Assembly (NCBI GenBank): GCA_029941135.1
Contig: JAPYRI010000018.1
Span: forward strand, 1-39,744
From: Alphaproteobacteria bacterium
Lineage (GTDB): Bacteria > Pseudomonadota > Alphaproteobacteria > JAPYRI01
Length of the DNA: 39,744 nucleotides
Direction: 5' to 3'
The number at the start of each line of letters is the position of its first letter. Position 1 is the stretch's first letter. Positions 8,193-17,359 of this stretch are shown piece after piece. The notes beneath the pieces are model-generated. The model did not search any database, was not told the origin of the DNA, and saw nothing but the letters and a program-made list of their open reading frames with translations. Made by a program: the position numbers and the translations under genes.

Positions 8193-8205
8193 GCCGGTCT
8201 CCGGC
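8193..8205 (+). terminator. possible weak terminator after the ThiE-like gene
   Basis: A short hairpin GCCGG-TCT-CCGGC is followed by TTAAAATTT on the + strand. The stem is only five pairs and the tail is not a pure T run. It abuts the stop codon of the convergent porin gene. Confidence 0.3.
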
Positions 8206-9336
8206 TTAAAATTTAAAGTGGCTCCCCACGAGAAACAGTAGATCCTGTTGCCCATCGTCTTCCGCCGTAACGCCCGCAAATTCACCCCATTTCCAGAACT
8301 GAATGGCGGCCCCTAGGGATAACCTTTGCCCTAATAAATAAGACCCCCCGATTTCGTAGGAATCTACTTTCTGATCCCCTAAATCCGGTCCAATCCGCAA
8401 CCTGTCGAGTTCGCTATGGCTATACTGAACACCGAAGGCCCACGGTCCCAAGTCATATTTGACCCCGAGGTCGAATGTTTCCTGACCATCCAAGTTTGAA
8501 AATTGGTCCGGCTCGCCGTCGGTCTGCACATGGTTTTCAAAATAGGAAGTGCTGAAGGTAAATCCGGTATAGCCGGCCGAGAGGCCTAGTTTCCAGCTTT
8601 GAAATTCCGGATGCACTTGGCCTGTATTGTCTTCTTCCAGGGCAGTCGAACTGAGGCTCGTGGAAAGACTGAGGTCTACATCCTGAACCCTTTTTTGATA
8701 AGCAAAACCAAGGGCAAACGCTTTCTCGACGCCAGAACCGGTCTCAAGCCCGGCTTGCAAATCGTTAGATAATTCTTGGTTCAGCCCCTGGGTCAGTCCT
8801 TGCGCAAGCGCCTGGTCCATGGCTGATCCTGCCGCCAATCCCGTTGCTTGTCCGGCGCTTAAGGCGAGGCTCGCCCCGGCGCCCACGGCGTATTTATAGC
8901 AACTTGCGTCATCGATCTCCGGGCTGATGAACTTACAATTTCCGGCTTCACTCCCCCGGTCACCGCCAAAATCTACAATTCGTGGCGTGAAAAACAGCAT
9001 GCTACTCGTCGGCACAGGTAAATTTTGCGCGCCTTCAATGGTGATGGGCCGACCCAGAATAAACCCCGGGGTTACTGCAAACTGAGATGTGCTGTGGTCA
9101 AGATTTGCCGGGCCCATTGGATGGCCACTTTGGGTGTCGGCCTCACGCGGGTTGATTTGATCGATTTCTGTCAACTCCAAGGCCCATACTGGCTGGCTCA
9201 CGAGCGCACAAAACATCGCGCCGGCGATGATCCATCCCCCGCGAATGGGCCGGCAGCACAGGTGCACACCAGTGCTGTTAGCGGTCCTGCAGCCGCCAGC
9301 AATTCTCAGCCGTCTGATGTTACTTTCCAAACTCAT
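8206..9336 (-). CDS. porin-like outer-membrane beta-barrel protein
   Basis: The C-terminal two thirds alternate polar and hydrophobic residues with aromatic girdles, e.g. FALGFAYQKRVQDVDLSLST, LGLSAGYTGFTFSTSYFE, FDLGVKYDLGPWAFGVQYSH and SYEIGGSYLLGQRLSLGAAI. The protein ends in LVGSHFKF, a terminal-Phe signal recognised by the BAM complex. Near the N-terminus the hydrophobic run GGWIIAGAMFCALVSQPVWA is a signal peptide with cleavage likely after the final VWA. From ATG 9336 (GGA seven bases upstream) the leader is long; ATG 9357 and a GTG at 9267 are alternatives. Residues near the middle form an unusual Ala/Gly/Gln-rich stretch (AMDQALAQGLTQGLNQELSN) that may be an extracellular loop or plug. 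It resembles generic Gram-negative porins; the substrate is unknown. Confidence 0.8.
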   Translation of the reverse strand: MSLESNIRRLRIAGGCRTANSTGVHLCCRPIRGGWIIAGAMFCALVSQPVWALELTEIDQINPREADTQSGHPMGPANLDHSTSQFAVTPGFILGRPITIEGAQNLPVPTSSMLFFTPRIVDFGGDRGSEAGNCKFISPEIDDASCYKYAVGAGASLALSAGQATGLAAGSAMDQALAQGLTQGLNQELSNDLQAGLETGSGVEKAFALGFAYQKRVQDVDLSLSTSLSSTALEEDNTGQVHPEFQSWKLGLSAGYTGFTFSTSYFENHVQTDGEPDQFSNLDGQETFDLGVKYDLGPWAFGVQYSHSELDRLRIGPDLGDQKVDSYEIGGSYLLGQRLSLGAAIQFWKWGEFAGVTAEDDGQQDLLFLVGSHFKF

Positions 9337-9911
9337 CGTACGATCCAAGCGCCTCATTCGCGCGCTTAACAGCTCCCGCGCGTCCCTATCAATTAATTGG
9401 TCGCAAGCTCATCTAATATTGGTCGCAAGCCCGCTCGTTATTTGTCGCAAGAACACTAGCCGCTACCGGCGCTTCTCCTATTTATACTTCTGCGATCGGC
9501 GCGCCTCTTGCCCCCGCTTCCCGAACCAGGCTCCGGCAGAAGCTCTGATCATTGGAGACCGGATCAATGGCCGCCAACTTGCTTGGCCGGGGCCAATTTT
9601 CGGTATTGCAACGGCCCAAGTCACGTATTTGGGTCCACCCCGTTCCACATTCTCGATCCAGTTTCCGATTAGGCCATGGCCGGTGTCGCTTGTAAAGATT
9701 CGTGCCCCCCTGTGGCTGTAGGTTTCCCCCGGCCTATGGCGTCTCGGCCACAGTCCGCCCTAAACCCGCGAGAGGCCTATACTTTTAAGAACGGATACCG
9801 CATAAAGAGCGCGCAATCGACGGTGGGGGCAAGATAGAGTTGTTTGCCGTTGCTTAAGAGGGATACGAGGCCGCGCAGGGGCACAGCCGCGCGGTGTGGA
9901 TAAGGTGAGAT
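9337..9911. other. 554-base gap with phased repeats; no gene supported
   Basis: This gap separates the divergent porin (-) and DUF3576 lipoprotein (+) genes. An open + strand frame at 9227-9721 overlaps the porin start and encodes nothing recognisable, so I do not call it. Besides the repeats at 9396-9452, the minus strand has a TATAAA box (9481-9486) that could be a -10 element for the porin, without a good -35. No tRNA or riboswitch is recognised. Confidence 0.45.
9396..9452. repeat. three direct repeats at exact 22-bp spacing upstream of the porin gene
   Basis: ATTGGTCGCAAGC occurs at 9396-9408 and 9418-9430, and a variant ATTTGTCGCAAGA at 9440-9452. The offsets are exactly 22 bases, about two helical turns, so all three copies face the same side of the DNA. 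The spacers between copies are unrelated. This suggests a cooperative operator for a regulator binding upstream of, or within the leader of, the porin gene. The regulator is unknown. Confidence 0.6.
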
Positions 9912-10448
9912 ATGGGTTTTACTAGGTTTCGAGCGGGCCTCGTACGGGTAACGCCGATCGTTGTGCTGGCCGGCCTTGTAACCGGGTGCGTATGGCCGTT
10001 TGGCAGCGGCGAAAGCGGGATGTTTGACGCGCAAACGACGCCCCCGACGATCGTCCGTCCGCTCGCCACGCCCCTCGCACCCCCCGATCCTGGGCCCGGT
10101 CCTGGGGAAAACAAAGATATCGCCAGCCGGGTCAACAGCTTTCTCTGGCGGGCCTCCCTCGACACCATCGCTTTTATGCCTTTAGCCAGCGCCGACCCCT
10201 ATGGCGGGGTCATTATCACCGATTGGCTGGCCACGCCGGAAAATCCCAATGAACGCTTTAAACTCACGGTTTATGTGCTCGATTCGGAATTGCGGGCGGA
10301 CGCCGTCAAAGTCGCCGTGTTTCGTCAAACCTTGCGCGTAAGCGGCATCTGGGCCGACGCCAGAGTCGGCCCGGAAAGCGCCATTCGCATCGAAAACACG
10401 ATCCTGTCCCGGGCGCGCCAGTTGCGGCTGCGGACGACGGTCGGATAA
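9912..10448 (+). CDS. DUF3576 lipoprotein
   Basis: This protein of 178 aa matches the DUF3576 family, typically found just upstream of leuS in alphaproteobacteria. A lipoprotein signal peptide ends in the lipobox LAGLVTGC with Cys26 as the lipidation site. A Pro/Thr-rich linker (about 40-65) leads to the conserved domain: VNSFLWRASLDTIAFMPLAS, DPYGGVIITDWLATPENPNE, RFKLTVYVLDSELRADAVKV and IENTILSRARQLRLRT. The family function is not established; the envelope location follows from the lipobox. It is followed by leuS, lptE and holA in the same direction, a known alphaproteobacterial cluster. Confidence 0.9.
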   Translation: MGFTRFRAGLVRVTPIVVLAGLVTGCVWPFGSGESGMFDAQTTPPTIVRPLATPLAPPDPGPGPGENKDIASRVNSFLWRASLDTIAFMPLASADPYGGVIITDWLATPENPNERFKLTVYVLDSELRADAVKVAVFRQTLRVSGIWADARVGPESAIRIENTILSRARQLRLRTTVG

Positions 10449-10508
10449 CCCCAGCCAGGCGCGGTTCGCTGGCTGCGGCGTAAATCCGCGCCGCCGGCAC
10501 CGGCGTTC

Positions 10509-10525
10509 GGGAGGATCGAAAAATC
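10509..10525 (+). promoter_or_regulatory. Shine-Dalgarno and probable ATC start of leuS
   Basis: GGGAGG at 10509-10514 is followed, after eight bases, by ATC at 10523-10525 in the leuS frame. From the in-frame stop TAA at 10481-10483 to the GTG at 10610 there is no ATG, GTG, TTG or CTG in that frame, yet conserved LeuRS sequence is already encoded from about 10535. Confidence 0.6.
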
Positions 10526-13129
10526 GAGCCCACCTCACGCTACAACCCTCGGGAAAGTGAAGCCAAGTGGCAGGCGGTCTGGTCTGACCGCCAGACCTTC
10601 CGCGCCGACGTGGATTCGTCGCGGCCGAAATACTATGTGCTCGAAATGTTTCCCTATCCGTCGGGGCGCATCCACATGGGGCACATCCGCAATTACACCT
10701 TGGGCGATGTTGTCGCCCGCTATCGCCGTGCCCAGGGCTTCAATGTCCTTCATCCGATGGGCTGGGACGCCTTTGGCATGCCGGCGGAAAATGCCGCCAT
10801 TGAAAACCAAGTGCCGCCCGCCGACTGGACTTATCAAAATATTACCCAGATGCGCGCACAATTGCTGGCCATGGGCCTGTCCATCGACTGGAGCCGGGAG
10901 ATCGCCACCTGCCATCCGGGTTATTACCGGCATGAGCAAAAGATGTTCCTGGACATCTACGCCGCCGACCTCGCTTACCGCAAGGAAAGCTGGGTCAATT
11001 GGGATCCGGTTGACCACACCGTGCTGGCCAACGAGCAAGTCATCGATGGCCGGGGCTGGCGCTCGGGCGCCCTGGTCGAGCGGAAGACGTTGTCCCAATG
11101 GAATTTCCGCATCACAGCCTTTGCCGACGACCTGTTGAGCGAGCTGGAGCGCATGGACGGCTGGCCGGCCAAAGTGCGGACTATGCAGCGCAATTGGATC
11201 GGCCGCTCGGAAGGCATGCGGCTGCGGTTCAAGATCGCGACCGGCAGGAGCGGCACAGGCGCCGGCGACTTGCCAGAGACGCTCGACGTCTATACCACCC
11301 GCCACGACACGTTGTTTGGCGCCAGTTTTTGCGCCATCGCGGCCGACCACCCTTTGGCGACTGAGATCGCCTTAAACGATCCGGCGCTGACCGATTTTAT
11401 CGACCGATGCCGAGTTACAGGCACGTCCGAGGCGGCCATCGAAACCGCCGAGAAAGAGGGATATGACACGGGGATCACCGTCCATCACCCGTTTCGCAAG
11501 GGTACCGAGCTGCCGATTTACGTGGCCAATTTTGTCCTGATGGAATATGGCACCGGCGCCATCTTCGGCTGCCCCGCCCACGATCAGCGGGATCTCGAAT
11601 TCGCCCGCAAGTATGGCTTACCGGTCCTGCCGGTCGTTGTGCCCGTGGACGCAGACCCCCGCACCTTTCACGTCGACAAGGACGCTTACGTGGGCGCTGG
11701 TTGCCTCGCCAATTCTAACTTTTTGGATGGGATGACGGTGCCTGACGCCCAAATCGAGGTCGCACGCCGCTTGGAAGCCGCCAATGTGGGTGAGCGCACG
11801 ATCAATTACCGACTGCGCGATTGGGGGGTGTCAAGGCAGCGTTATTGGGGCTGTCCCATTCCAATGATCCATTGCCCGGCCTGCGGCATCGTCCCCGTGC
11901 CGGCCGCCGACCTGCCGGTCACTTTGCCGGACGACCCTAGCTTCGACACGCCTGGCAATCCGCTCGACCGCCACCCCACGTGGAAGTATGTATCCTGTCC
12001 CCAATGCGGCGCCGAGGCCGAGCGCGAGACCGATACCTTCGATACCTTCATGGAATCATCATGGTATTTTGCCCGTTTTTGCACCCCCCGCGGGGACTCC
12101 CCATTTGACGACGAGGCGATCGACTATTGGATGCCGGTGGATCTTTACATTGGCGGTGTCGAGCACGCGATCCTCCATTTGTTGTACTCACGCTTTTTCA
12201 TGCGCGCGCTTAAACAATGCGGGTATTTAGAGCATAAGGAGCCGTTCACCGGTCTGTTTACCCAAGGCATGGTGTGTCACGAAACCTATCGTGCAGAGGA
12301 TGGCGAATGGCTAACGCCGGCTGACGTGGTGCGTAAAAAAGATCGGATGGTCAGGGTCGGCACCGGGGCGCCGGTCACCATTGGCCGTTCCGAAAAAATG
12401 AGCAAATCGAAAAAGAACGTGGTCGATCCGGCGGATATTGTGGACACCTATGGTGTGGATGCGGCACGCTGGTTCATGGTTTCAGACAGTCCACCCGACC
12501 GGGACTTAGAGTGGACGGACGCGGGCGCCGAGGGGGCGTGGCGGTTTATCCAAAAACTTTGGCGCTTGGTCGCGGGGATAGCCGGCGATTTACCGCTGGC
12601 AGAAAGTCCGTGCCCGGATCGGTTAAGCGATCCGGCACTTGCCCTCCGCCGCGCGACCCACAAGGCGATTTTGGCGGTCACCCGGGACATTGAAGATCTG
12701 CGATTTAACACCGCGGTCGCGCAAATTTACGAAATCACCAATACGCTTACCGGATTTGTGCCGCAGAAAGAGGACCCTATTGGCGATCTCTGGGCGGTGC
12801 GCGAAGGATTGGATGCCTTGGTGCGCTTGTTCGCACCAATGATGCCGCATTTGGCGGAGGAATTGTGGGCAATGCTGGGACATAGTAATCTGGTGGCCAA
12901 TAGCGACTGGCCCCAAGGAGATCCCGCCTTACTCGAGCAAATCACCGTTACGATCGCCGTTCAAGTGGGCGGTAAACTGCGCGCCACTTTGGAGGTTGCC
13001 CGCGATCTTGAAAAGTCCGAAATTGAAGCGGCAGCTCTCGGCGATGCAAAAGTCATAAAAGCCATCAACGGTCGGGACATTCGTAAGGTTATTGTCGTCC
13101 CTAATAAGATCGTCAACGTGGTAGTTTGA
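10523..13129 (+). CDS. leuS: leucyl-tRNA synthetase
   Basis: LeuRS charges tRNA-Leu in the cytoplasm. The class I signatures are HMGH (residues 51-54, in [19 protein letters not shown]) and KMSKS (625-629). Between them lie the CP1 editing domain (e.g. [20 protein letters not shown] and [16 protein letters not shown]) and zinc-binding cysteines (CPACG and CPQCG). The C-terminus [14 protein letters not shown] is typical. With the ATC start the protein has 868 aa, the normal family size. Starting at the first standard codon (GTG 10610) would delete the conserved [15 protein letters not shown] helix that all LeuRS have, so translation very likely begins upstream. ATC 10523 is the only well-placed candidate. 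Either leuS uses a rare AUC start or the genome has a base change or error at that codon. lptE and holA follow. Confidence 0.95.
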   Translation: MEPTSRYNPRESEAKWQAVWSDRQTFRADVDSSRPKYYVLEMFPYPSGRIHMGHIRNYTLGDVVARYRRAQGFNVLHPMGWDAFGMPAENAAIENQVPPADWTYQNITQMRAQLLAMGLSIDWSREIATCHPGYYRHEQKMFLDIYAADLAYRKESWVNWDPVDHTVLANEQVIDGRGWRSGALVERKTLSQWNFRITAFADDLLSELERMDGWPAKVRTMQRNWIGRSEGMRLRFKIATGRSGTGAGDLPETLDVYTTRHDTLFGASFCAIAADHPLATEIALNDPALTDFIDRCRVTGTSEAAIETAEKEGYDTGITVHHPFRKGTELPIYVANFVLMEYGTGAIFGCPAHDQRDLEFARKYGLPVLPVVVPVDADPRTFHVDKDAYVGAGCLANSNFLDGMTVPDAQIEVARRLEAANVGERTINYRLRDWGVSRQRYWGCPIPMIHCPACGIVPVPAADLPVTLPDDPSFDTPGNPLDRHPTWKYVSCPQCGAEAERETDTFDTFMESSWYFARFCTPRGDSPFDDEAIDYWMPVDLYIGGVEHAILHLLYSRFFMRALKQCGYLEHKEPFTGLFTQGMVCHETYRAEDGEWLTPADVVRKKDRMVRVGTGAPVTIGRSEKMSKSKKNVVDPADIVDTYGVDAARWFMVSDSPPDRDLEWTDAGAEGAWRFIQKLWRLVAGIAGDLPLAESPCPDRLSDPALALRRATHKAILAVTRDIEDLRFNTAVAQIYEITNTLTGFVPQKEDPIGDLWAVREGLDALVRLFAPMMPHLAEELWAMLGHSNLVANSDWPQGDPALLEQITVTIAVQVGGKLRATLEVARDLEKSEIEAAALGDAKVIKAINGRDIRKVIVVPNKIVNVVV

Positions 13130-13183
13130 GCGTTAAATCAGTCAAGTGCCCACAGGGGTAAAATCTATGGGGTTTAAATATTG

Positions 13184-13696
13184 ATGGGGTACAGAACTTT
13201 CTTGTGGATTGCGGTGTTCGTGCTAACCGCGAATTGCGGGTTTCGCCCGCTCTATGGTGAACGTTCGATGAGCGCCAGTACGGTAGATGCCATGGCGTTG
13301 GTCGACGTGGCACGATTGCCTCACCGGTATGGTCAGATTTTGCGCAATCATCTGCTCGATAGAATTACCCCCATGGGTCGCCCGGTCTCCCCCCGCTACC
13401 GTCTGAAGCTCAGCATTAAAACCCAAAAGGAAGCGCTGGCGATCGAACAGGATGAGACTGTTGAGCGCTTCAATTTTAGTTTGGTCGCGAGCTATAAGCT
13501 CGTCGATTTGGCGACGGCGGCAACCGTGTTTCAAGCCCAGTCGCAATCAATTGCCGCCTATAATGTCGTGCGGTCCGACTACGCGACCTTGGTTGCCGAA
13601 CAGGATGCTGCGGCCCGGGTCGCCCGCGAAGTCAGCGACGATATTAAAGTTCAATTGGCGATTTTCTTTGATCGGCAATTGTCTCCTAGAAGCTAA
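13184..13696 (+). CDS. lptE: LPS assembly lipoprotein LptE
   Basis: LptE plugs the LptD barrel and helps insert lipopolysaccharide into the outer leaflet. This protein has 170 aa from ATG 13184 (a TTG at 13181 directly precedes it). The hydrophobic signal FLWIAVFVLTANC ends in a Cys with Asn before it, an unusual lipobox, followed by the hallmark GFRPLYG. The rest has the LptE fold pattern: RYGQILRNHLLDRITPMG, YRLKLSIKTQKEALAIEQDE, VERFNFSLVASYKLVD and the helical end ARVAREVSDDIKVQLAIFF. Its place between leuS and holA matches the conserved alphaproteobacterial order and supports the call. Confidence 0.9.
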   Translation: MGYRTFLWIAVFVLTANCGFRPLYGERSMSASTVDAMALVDVARLPHRYGQILRNHLLDRITPMGRPVSPRYRLKLSIKTQKEALAIEQDETVERFNFSLVASYKLVDLATAATVFQAQSQSIAAYNVVRSDYATLVAEQDAAARVAREVSDDIKVQLAIFFDRQLSPRS

Positions 13697-13738
13697 AGAG
13701 CACGCCGTTTTCCCCGACGGTCCGATTGACGTAACGCC

Positions 13739-14797
13739 ATGATTGTAACGCCCCGTTCGGTCTCCTCCTTTCTCAAAAAACCTGATCCTTCCGTGCGAGC
13801 AGTATTGGTTTATGGAAGTGACGAAGGCCTGGTGCGTGAGCGTGCGGAAACCTTGCTTTTGACCGTGGTCGCGGATTTAAGAGACCCTTTTTGTGTCACT
13901 GATTTCAGGGCCGATATTTTGAAGGACGATCCCGCCCGTCTTGCGGATGAAGCTGCGGCCATCGCCATGACCGGGGATCGCCGAGTGGTTCGGGTGCGCA
14001 ATGCGGCAAATGGACATGCTAAAATTTTTGAGGACTTTTTGACCCATCCGGTTGGTGACGCCTTGATCGTGGTCGAGAGTGGAGCGCTCGCGAAAAATGC
14101 AGCTTTGCGTAAACTCTTTGAAAAGGCGGAAGCCGCCGCAGCCCTGCCATGTTATCCGGATGAGGGTCATGGCTTGGTGGAACTCATTGCCGACCATCTG
14201 CTGAGCCGACACGGTCTTAAGGTGGAACCCGGCGCACTTACGTATTTGGCTGATAGGCTCGGCAGTGACCGGCGGATGACCCGCCAGGAACTGGATAAGC
14301 TTGCCTTATTCAAAGGGTCGGCGGAGGGTTCAACCATCACCTTGGAAGATGCCGAACAGGCTGTAGGAGATGGCGGGTCCGTGCAATTGGATGAGATTGT
14401 CTATGCCGCCACCGGCGGCGATATGGTTGGGCTCGACCGCAATCTTGCGCGCTACTATTCAGCCGGTGAAAACTCTATCCCGCTTTTACGCGCCCTATCC
14501 CGCCATCTGGAGCGGCTGCAATGGGCCCGGGCCGATGTGGATTGCGGCTCAACGCCCGCTCGCGCCATGGAATCCCTGCGGCCACCGGTGTTTTTTAAAA
14601 AAGAACGCTCATTTAGTCAACAACTGCAAATGTGGTCGCGGGAACGGCTGATCACCGCCCTTCAGATTGTCCTCGATGCTGAAATTGACTCTAAAACCAC
14701 CGGGTTACCTCCTGACGTGGTTTGCGGGCGGGCGCTCCTGCGAATTGGCAATGCCGCACGAACTCGGGCCACCAGAGGCGACCAATACCGTCGTTAA
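13739..14797 (+). CDS. holA: DNA polymerase III delta subunit
   Basis: The delta subunit opens the beta clamp in the clamp loader. The protein (352 aa) has the expected HolA layout: an N-terminal AAA-like start AVLVYGSDEGLVRERAETLL, strand IAMTGDRRVVRVRNA, a central region ELIADHLLSRHGLKVEPGAL with LGSDRRMTRQELDKLALF, and a C-terminal helical collar with IPLLRALSRHLERLQWARAD and RSFSQQLQMWSRERLITALQ. It follows lptE by 42 bases, completing the leuS-lptE-holA cluster. It converges with parB across 41 bases. Confidence 0.94.
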   Translation: MIVTPRSVSSFLKKPDPSVRAVLVYGSDEGLVRERAETLLLTVVADLRDPFCVTDFRADILKDDPARLADEAAAIAMTGDRRVVRVRNAANGHAKIFEDFLTHPVGDALIVVESGALAKNAALRKLFEKAEAAAALPCYPDEGHGLVELIADHLLSRHGLKVEPGALTYLADRLGSDRRMTRQELDKLALFKGSAEGSTITLEDAEQAVGDGGSVQLDEIVYAATGGDMVGLDRNLARYYSAGENSIPLLRALSRHLERLQWARADVDCGSTPARAMESLRPPVFFKKERSFSQQLQMWSRERLITALQIVLDAEIDSKTTGLPPDVVCGRALLRIGNAARTRATRGDQYRR

Positions 14798-14809
14798 CGG
14801 GCAAATTAG

Positions 14810-14822
14810 TTGTGATTCACAA
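14810..14822. repeat. 13-base palindrome between holA and parB
   Basis: TTGTGA-T-TCACAA is a perfect inverted repeat with a one-base centre in the short convergent gap. It contains TGATTCACA, which resembles a weak DnaA box, and one GATTC site. There is no T tract, so it is not a convincing terminator. Confidence 0.35.
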
Positions 14823-14838
14823 TTGGAAACCGCTTGAA

Positions 14839-15708
14839 TTACTCGCCTTGGGAACACAAACGTTTGCAAATTTCGTCTAGTTGCTCCAAGGTTGCATAGG
14901 TAATTTTCACTTCCCCGCCCTTTTTCTCCCCGAGAAATTTCAGATCGACTTTAAGTCCGAGCGCATCAGAGATATCGCGCGCGAGGGCCAAAGTGTCTGG
15001 ATCTTTTGCCGGAGATGGGACATCGCGGCGTGGCTTTTTGGTGATTTTTTCCGCTTCGCGTACATTTAGTGATTGATTGACGATCCGGATTGCCAGTTTT
15101 GCTGGGTCGTCAGCGGTAACTAAGGCCCGGGCGTGACCGGCCGATAATCGGCCATCGGCCAAGTATGCTTTCACACTATTGGGTAAAGAAAGCAGCCGTA
15201 ACATGTTGGCGACATGGCTGCGACTTTTACCAACCAAACGACCGGTTTGGTCTTGTGTATAATTGAAATCAGCCTTAAGGCGTTGATATCCTTCGGCTTG
15301 GTCCAATGGTGTCAGGTCTTCCCGTTGAATATTTTCAATGAGGGATATTTCTAAAGCTTCGGCGTCGTCAAGGTCTTTGATGATCACCGGCACTTGATGA
15401 AGTTGTGCTTTTTGCGCGGCGCGCCAGCGCCGTTCCCCGGCCACGATCTCGTAGCAGGTCGGATCGCTTTCGACACGACGGACCAATAAGGGTTCCAAGA
15501 CACCCTTCTCGCGAATTGAATCCGCCAGTTCCGTCGCTTTCTTTTCGTTAAAATACCGCCGGGGTTGAAACTTGTTGGGCCGCAATTTATCGACTGGAAC
15601 GTCTTTGGTGCTGCGCACCCGGTCAAGGGCGGCGTAATCTTCCCCTTCGTCCCCCATGAGAGCCGATAAACCCCGGCCAAGGCCGCGACGTTTGGTTTTC
15701 TCGTTCAT
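14839..15708 (-). CDS. parB: chromosome partitioning protein ParB
   Basis: ParB is a CTP-dependent clamp that loads at parS and spreads along DNA for chromosome segregation. From ATG 15708, preceded by GGGGG, the protein has 289 aa and starts with the typical RRGLGRGLSALMGD. ATG 15747 would add 13 unrelated residues. The CTP-binding region carries NKFQPRRYF and EIVAGERRWRAAQKA, then ENIQREDLTPLDQAEGYQRL. The helix-turn-helix is VGKSRSHVANMLRLLSLP, then SAGHARALV. The C-terminal dimerisation domain ends in YATLEQLDEICKRLC. It lies downstream of parA, with two perfect parS sites 1.6-3.7 kb away. Confidence 0.97.
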   Translation of the reverse strand: MNEKTKRRGLGRGLSALMGDEGEDYAALDRVRSTKDVPVDKLRPNKFQPRRYFNEKKATELADSIREKGVLEPLLVRRVESDPTCYEIVAGERRWRAAQKAQLHQVPVIIKDLDDAEALEISLIENIQREDLTPLDQAEGYQRLKADFNYTQDQTGRLVGKSRSHVANMLRLLSLPNSVKAYLADGRLSAGHARALVTADDPAKLAIRIVNQSLNVREAEKITKKPRRDVPSPAKDPDTLALARDISDALGLKVDLKFLGEKKGGEVKITYATLEQLDEICKRLCSQGE

Positions 15709-15849
15709 CTTACCCCCACTGTGAGGAAGAGATTGTACGTTTGTCATGGCGCCACATTTGCCGAATCAATTGTTGACTTTGGTATTTGTGTTGATGAGGT
15801 ACCCGGTTTTGTTTGCCGATCATGTTCCGCTTCCGGTTGAGTATCCCTC

Positions 15850-16695
15850 TCAGGCCGCATGAACCGCCCGTTCCCGTCGCAACATTTCGCTGGCGAGTTG
15901 CATATAAGCGCGGCTGCCGGCACACCGGTGATCGTACAGCAATGCTGGCTTTCCATGGGAGGGGGCCTCGGAAACCCTTACATTCCGGGGAATAATCGTG
16001 TCGAAGACTTTATCACCCATAAACTCACGAACATCCTCTGCCACTTGATCGGACAAATTGTTGCGTCGGTCGTACATGGTCAACACAATTCCCTCGATGT
16101 CCAATTCTGGATTGAGACTTTTGTGTACGCGCCGAATAGTCCGCAGTAATTCGCTCAAGCCTTCAAGGGCAAAAAACTCGCATTGTAGCGGGACCAAAAT
16201 CGATGTTGCCGCTACCATGGCATTTACCGTCAGCAAACTAAGGGCCGGCGGACAATCAATGAGGAAATAGTCATAGGCCTGGTCGGAATTATGTAAAAGC
16301 TCTTTCAGGGCCGTGATTGAATCTTTTAGACGAAAGGCCCGATTTGCAGCGTCAATCAATTCCAATTCAGCCCCAACAAGGTCGACTGTCGAAGGCACCA
16401 CGTGAAGGTTCGGTATTTTGGTATCAATGATTGCCTGTCGCAAAGGCGCCTGGCCCATCAGGATTTCGTAGCTGGAACAGGTTCTTTCTTTTCGGTCAAT
16501 GCCAAACCCGGTACTTGCGTTGCCCTGGGGGTCCAAATCTATCACCAGAACCCGTCGCCCGACCGCGGACAAGGCGGTTGCCAAATTGATGGTTGTTGTG
16601 GTTTTGCCAACCCCGCCTTTTTGATTGACCACGGCAATGACCCGACCCGCGTGACCATTTAGGGGATCTTGCAGTGGAGGAATATACTCAGACAC
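15850..16695 (-). CDS. parA: chromosome partitioning ATPase ParA
   Basis: ParA is the Walker-type ATPase that moves the ParB-parS complex over the nucleoid. The protein has 281 aa. The deviant Walker A motif is KGGVGKTT (about 26-33, in VIAVVNQKGGVGKTTTTINL), followed by VLVIDLDPQGNASTGFG and the Walker B-like YDYFLIDCPPALSLLTVNAM. Later motifs VPLQCEFFALEGLSELLRTI and IIPRNVRVSEAPSHGKP are standard. The start is GTG 16695, overlapping the end of rsmG by eight bases, so the two are translationally coupled. A gap of about 140 bases separates it from parB. Confidence 0.97.
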   Translation of the reverse strand: MSEYIPPLQDPLNGHAGRVIAVVNQKGGVGKTTTTINLATALSAVGRRVLVIDLDPQGNASTGFGIDRKERTCSSYEILMGQAPLRQAIIDTKIPNLHVVPSTVDLVGAELELIDAANRAFRLKDSITALKELLHNSDQAYDYFLIDCPPALSLLTVNAMVAATSILVPLQCEFFALEGLSELLRTIRRVHKSLNPELDIEGIVLTMYDRRNNLSDQVAEDVREFMGDKVFDTIIPRNVRVSEAPSHGKPALLYDHRCAGSRAYMQLASEMLRRERAVHAA

Positions 16696-17359
16696 GACGC
16701 ACCTCTTTAACGATCAATATAGTACCAGATCCCCCTGTCTGGCTCTGAACACGTGTTGTCACCATACTCCAAGATTTAGTCGCTTGCACCAATTCTTTCT
16801 CAACATCTTGTCCCTTAAGAAAAAATCCGCATGTTTGAGGCGCCCAGAATTTGGCGGCATAGGGCATCAGTACATCCAACGGCGCGCACGCGCGGGCGGT
16901 AACAACGTCGGCTTTGAAGGGGTTAATATCTTCAATGCGCTGGGTGTGCAGAATGATATTTGTGCCGGTGACCCGGGCGGCCTCCTGGAGGAAAGCGCCC
17001 TTACGTTGATGGCTTTCGACTAAATGGACTTGCAGATTAAGCGCCGTCTCAGATGCCATAATCGCGAGAACAAGGCCCGGAAACCCGGCCCCACTCCCCA
17101 GGTCAACCATCACCGTAGTTCCGGATATTTTGTCGTTTTGAATAAGGTTGGAAATCAACGGCCAAAGTTGTGCCGAATCGAACATATGCCGGTGCCATAA
17201 TCGAGATAATGAGCTCGTTCCGACCAGATTAATTTTGGTTTGCCACTTCTTGAGCAGATCACCGTAAGCAATGAGGCGATCCAATGTTTCACGTGAAACA
17301 CCGGTGACCTTTGCAAAGTCCAGAGCGCTTTCGGCCTCAACCGGCGGGATGCCGGTCAC
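16688..17359 (-). CDS. rsmG: 16S rRNA m7G527 methyltransferase RsmG (GidB)
   Basis: RsmG methylates N7 of G527 in 16S rRNA using S-adenosylmethionine; its loss gives low-level streptomycin resistance in other bacteria. The protein has 223 aa. The SAM-binding core is [19 protein letters not shown], followed by [40 protein letters not shown] and [13 protein letters not shown]. The start is GTG 17359, whose GTGA overlaps the mnmG stop. The early segment VTGVSRETL is encoded by DNA that includes a perfect parS site. parA starts within its last codons. Confidence 0.95.
   Translation of the reverse strand: MTGIPPVEAESALDFAKVTGVSRETLDRLIAYGDLLKKWQTKINLVGTSSLSRLWHRHMFDSAQLWPLISNLIQNDKISGTTVMVDLGSGAGFPGLVLAIMASETALNLQVHLVESHQRKGAFLQEAARVTGTNIILHTQRIEDINPFKADVVTARACAPLDVLMPYAAKFWAPQTCGFFLKGQDVEKELVQATKSWSMVTTRVQSQTGGSGTILIVKEVRRV
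17285..17300. promoter_or_regulatory. parS: parS site 1, inside rsmG
   Basis: TGTTTCACGTGAAACA is a perfect 16-base palindrome identical to the conserved bacterial parS consensus bound by ParB. It lies in the coding sequence of rsmG, where it encodes V-S-R-E-T. It is about 1.6 kb from the parB start. Confidence 0.95.

Noticed and set aside
9227-9721. 164-aa + strand open frame over the porin start and the following gap
   Set aside because: It overlaps the porin signal-peptide region antisense, has no recognisable domain and no Shine-Dalgarno.
10535-11350. 271-aa minus-strand open frame opposite leuS
   Set aside because: It is an antisense shadow of conserved LeuRS codons.
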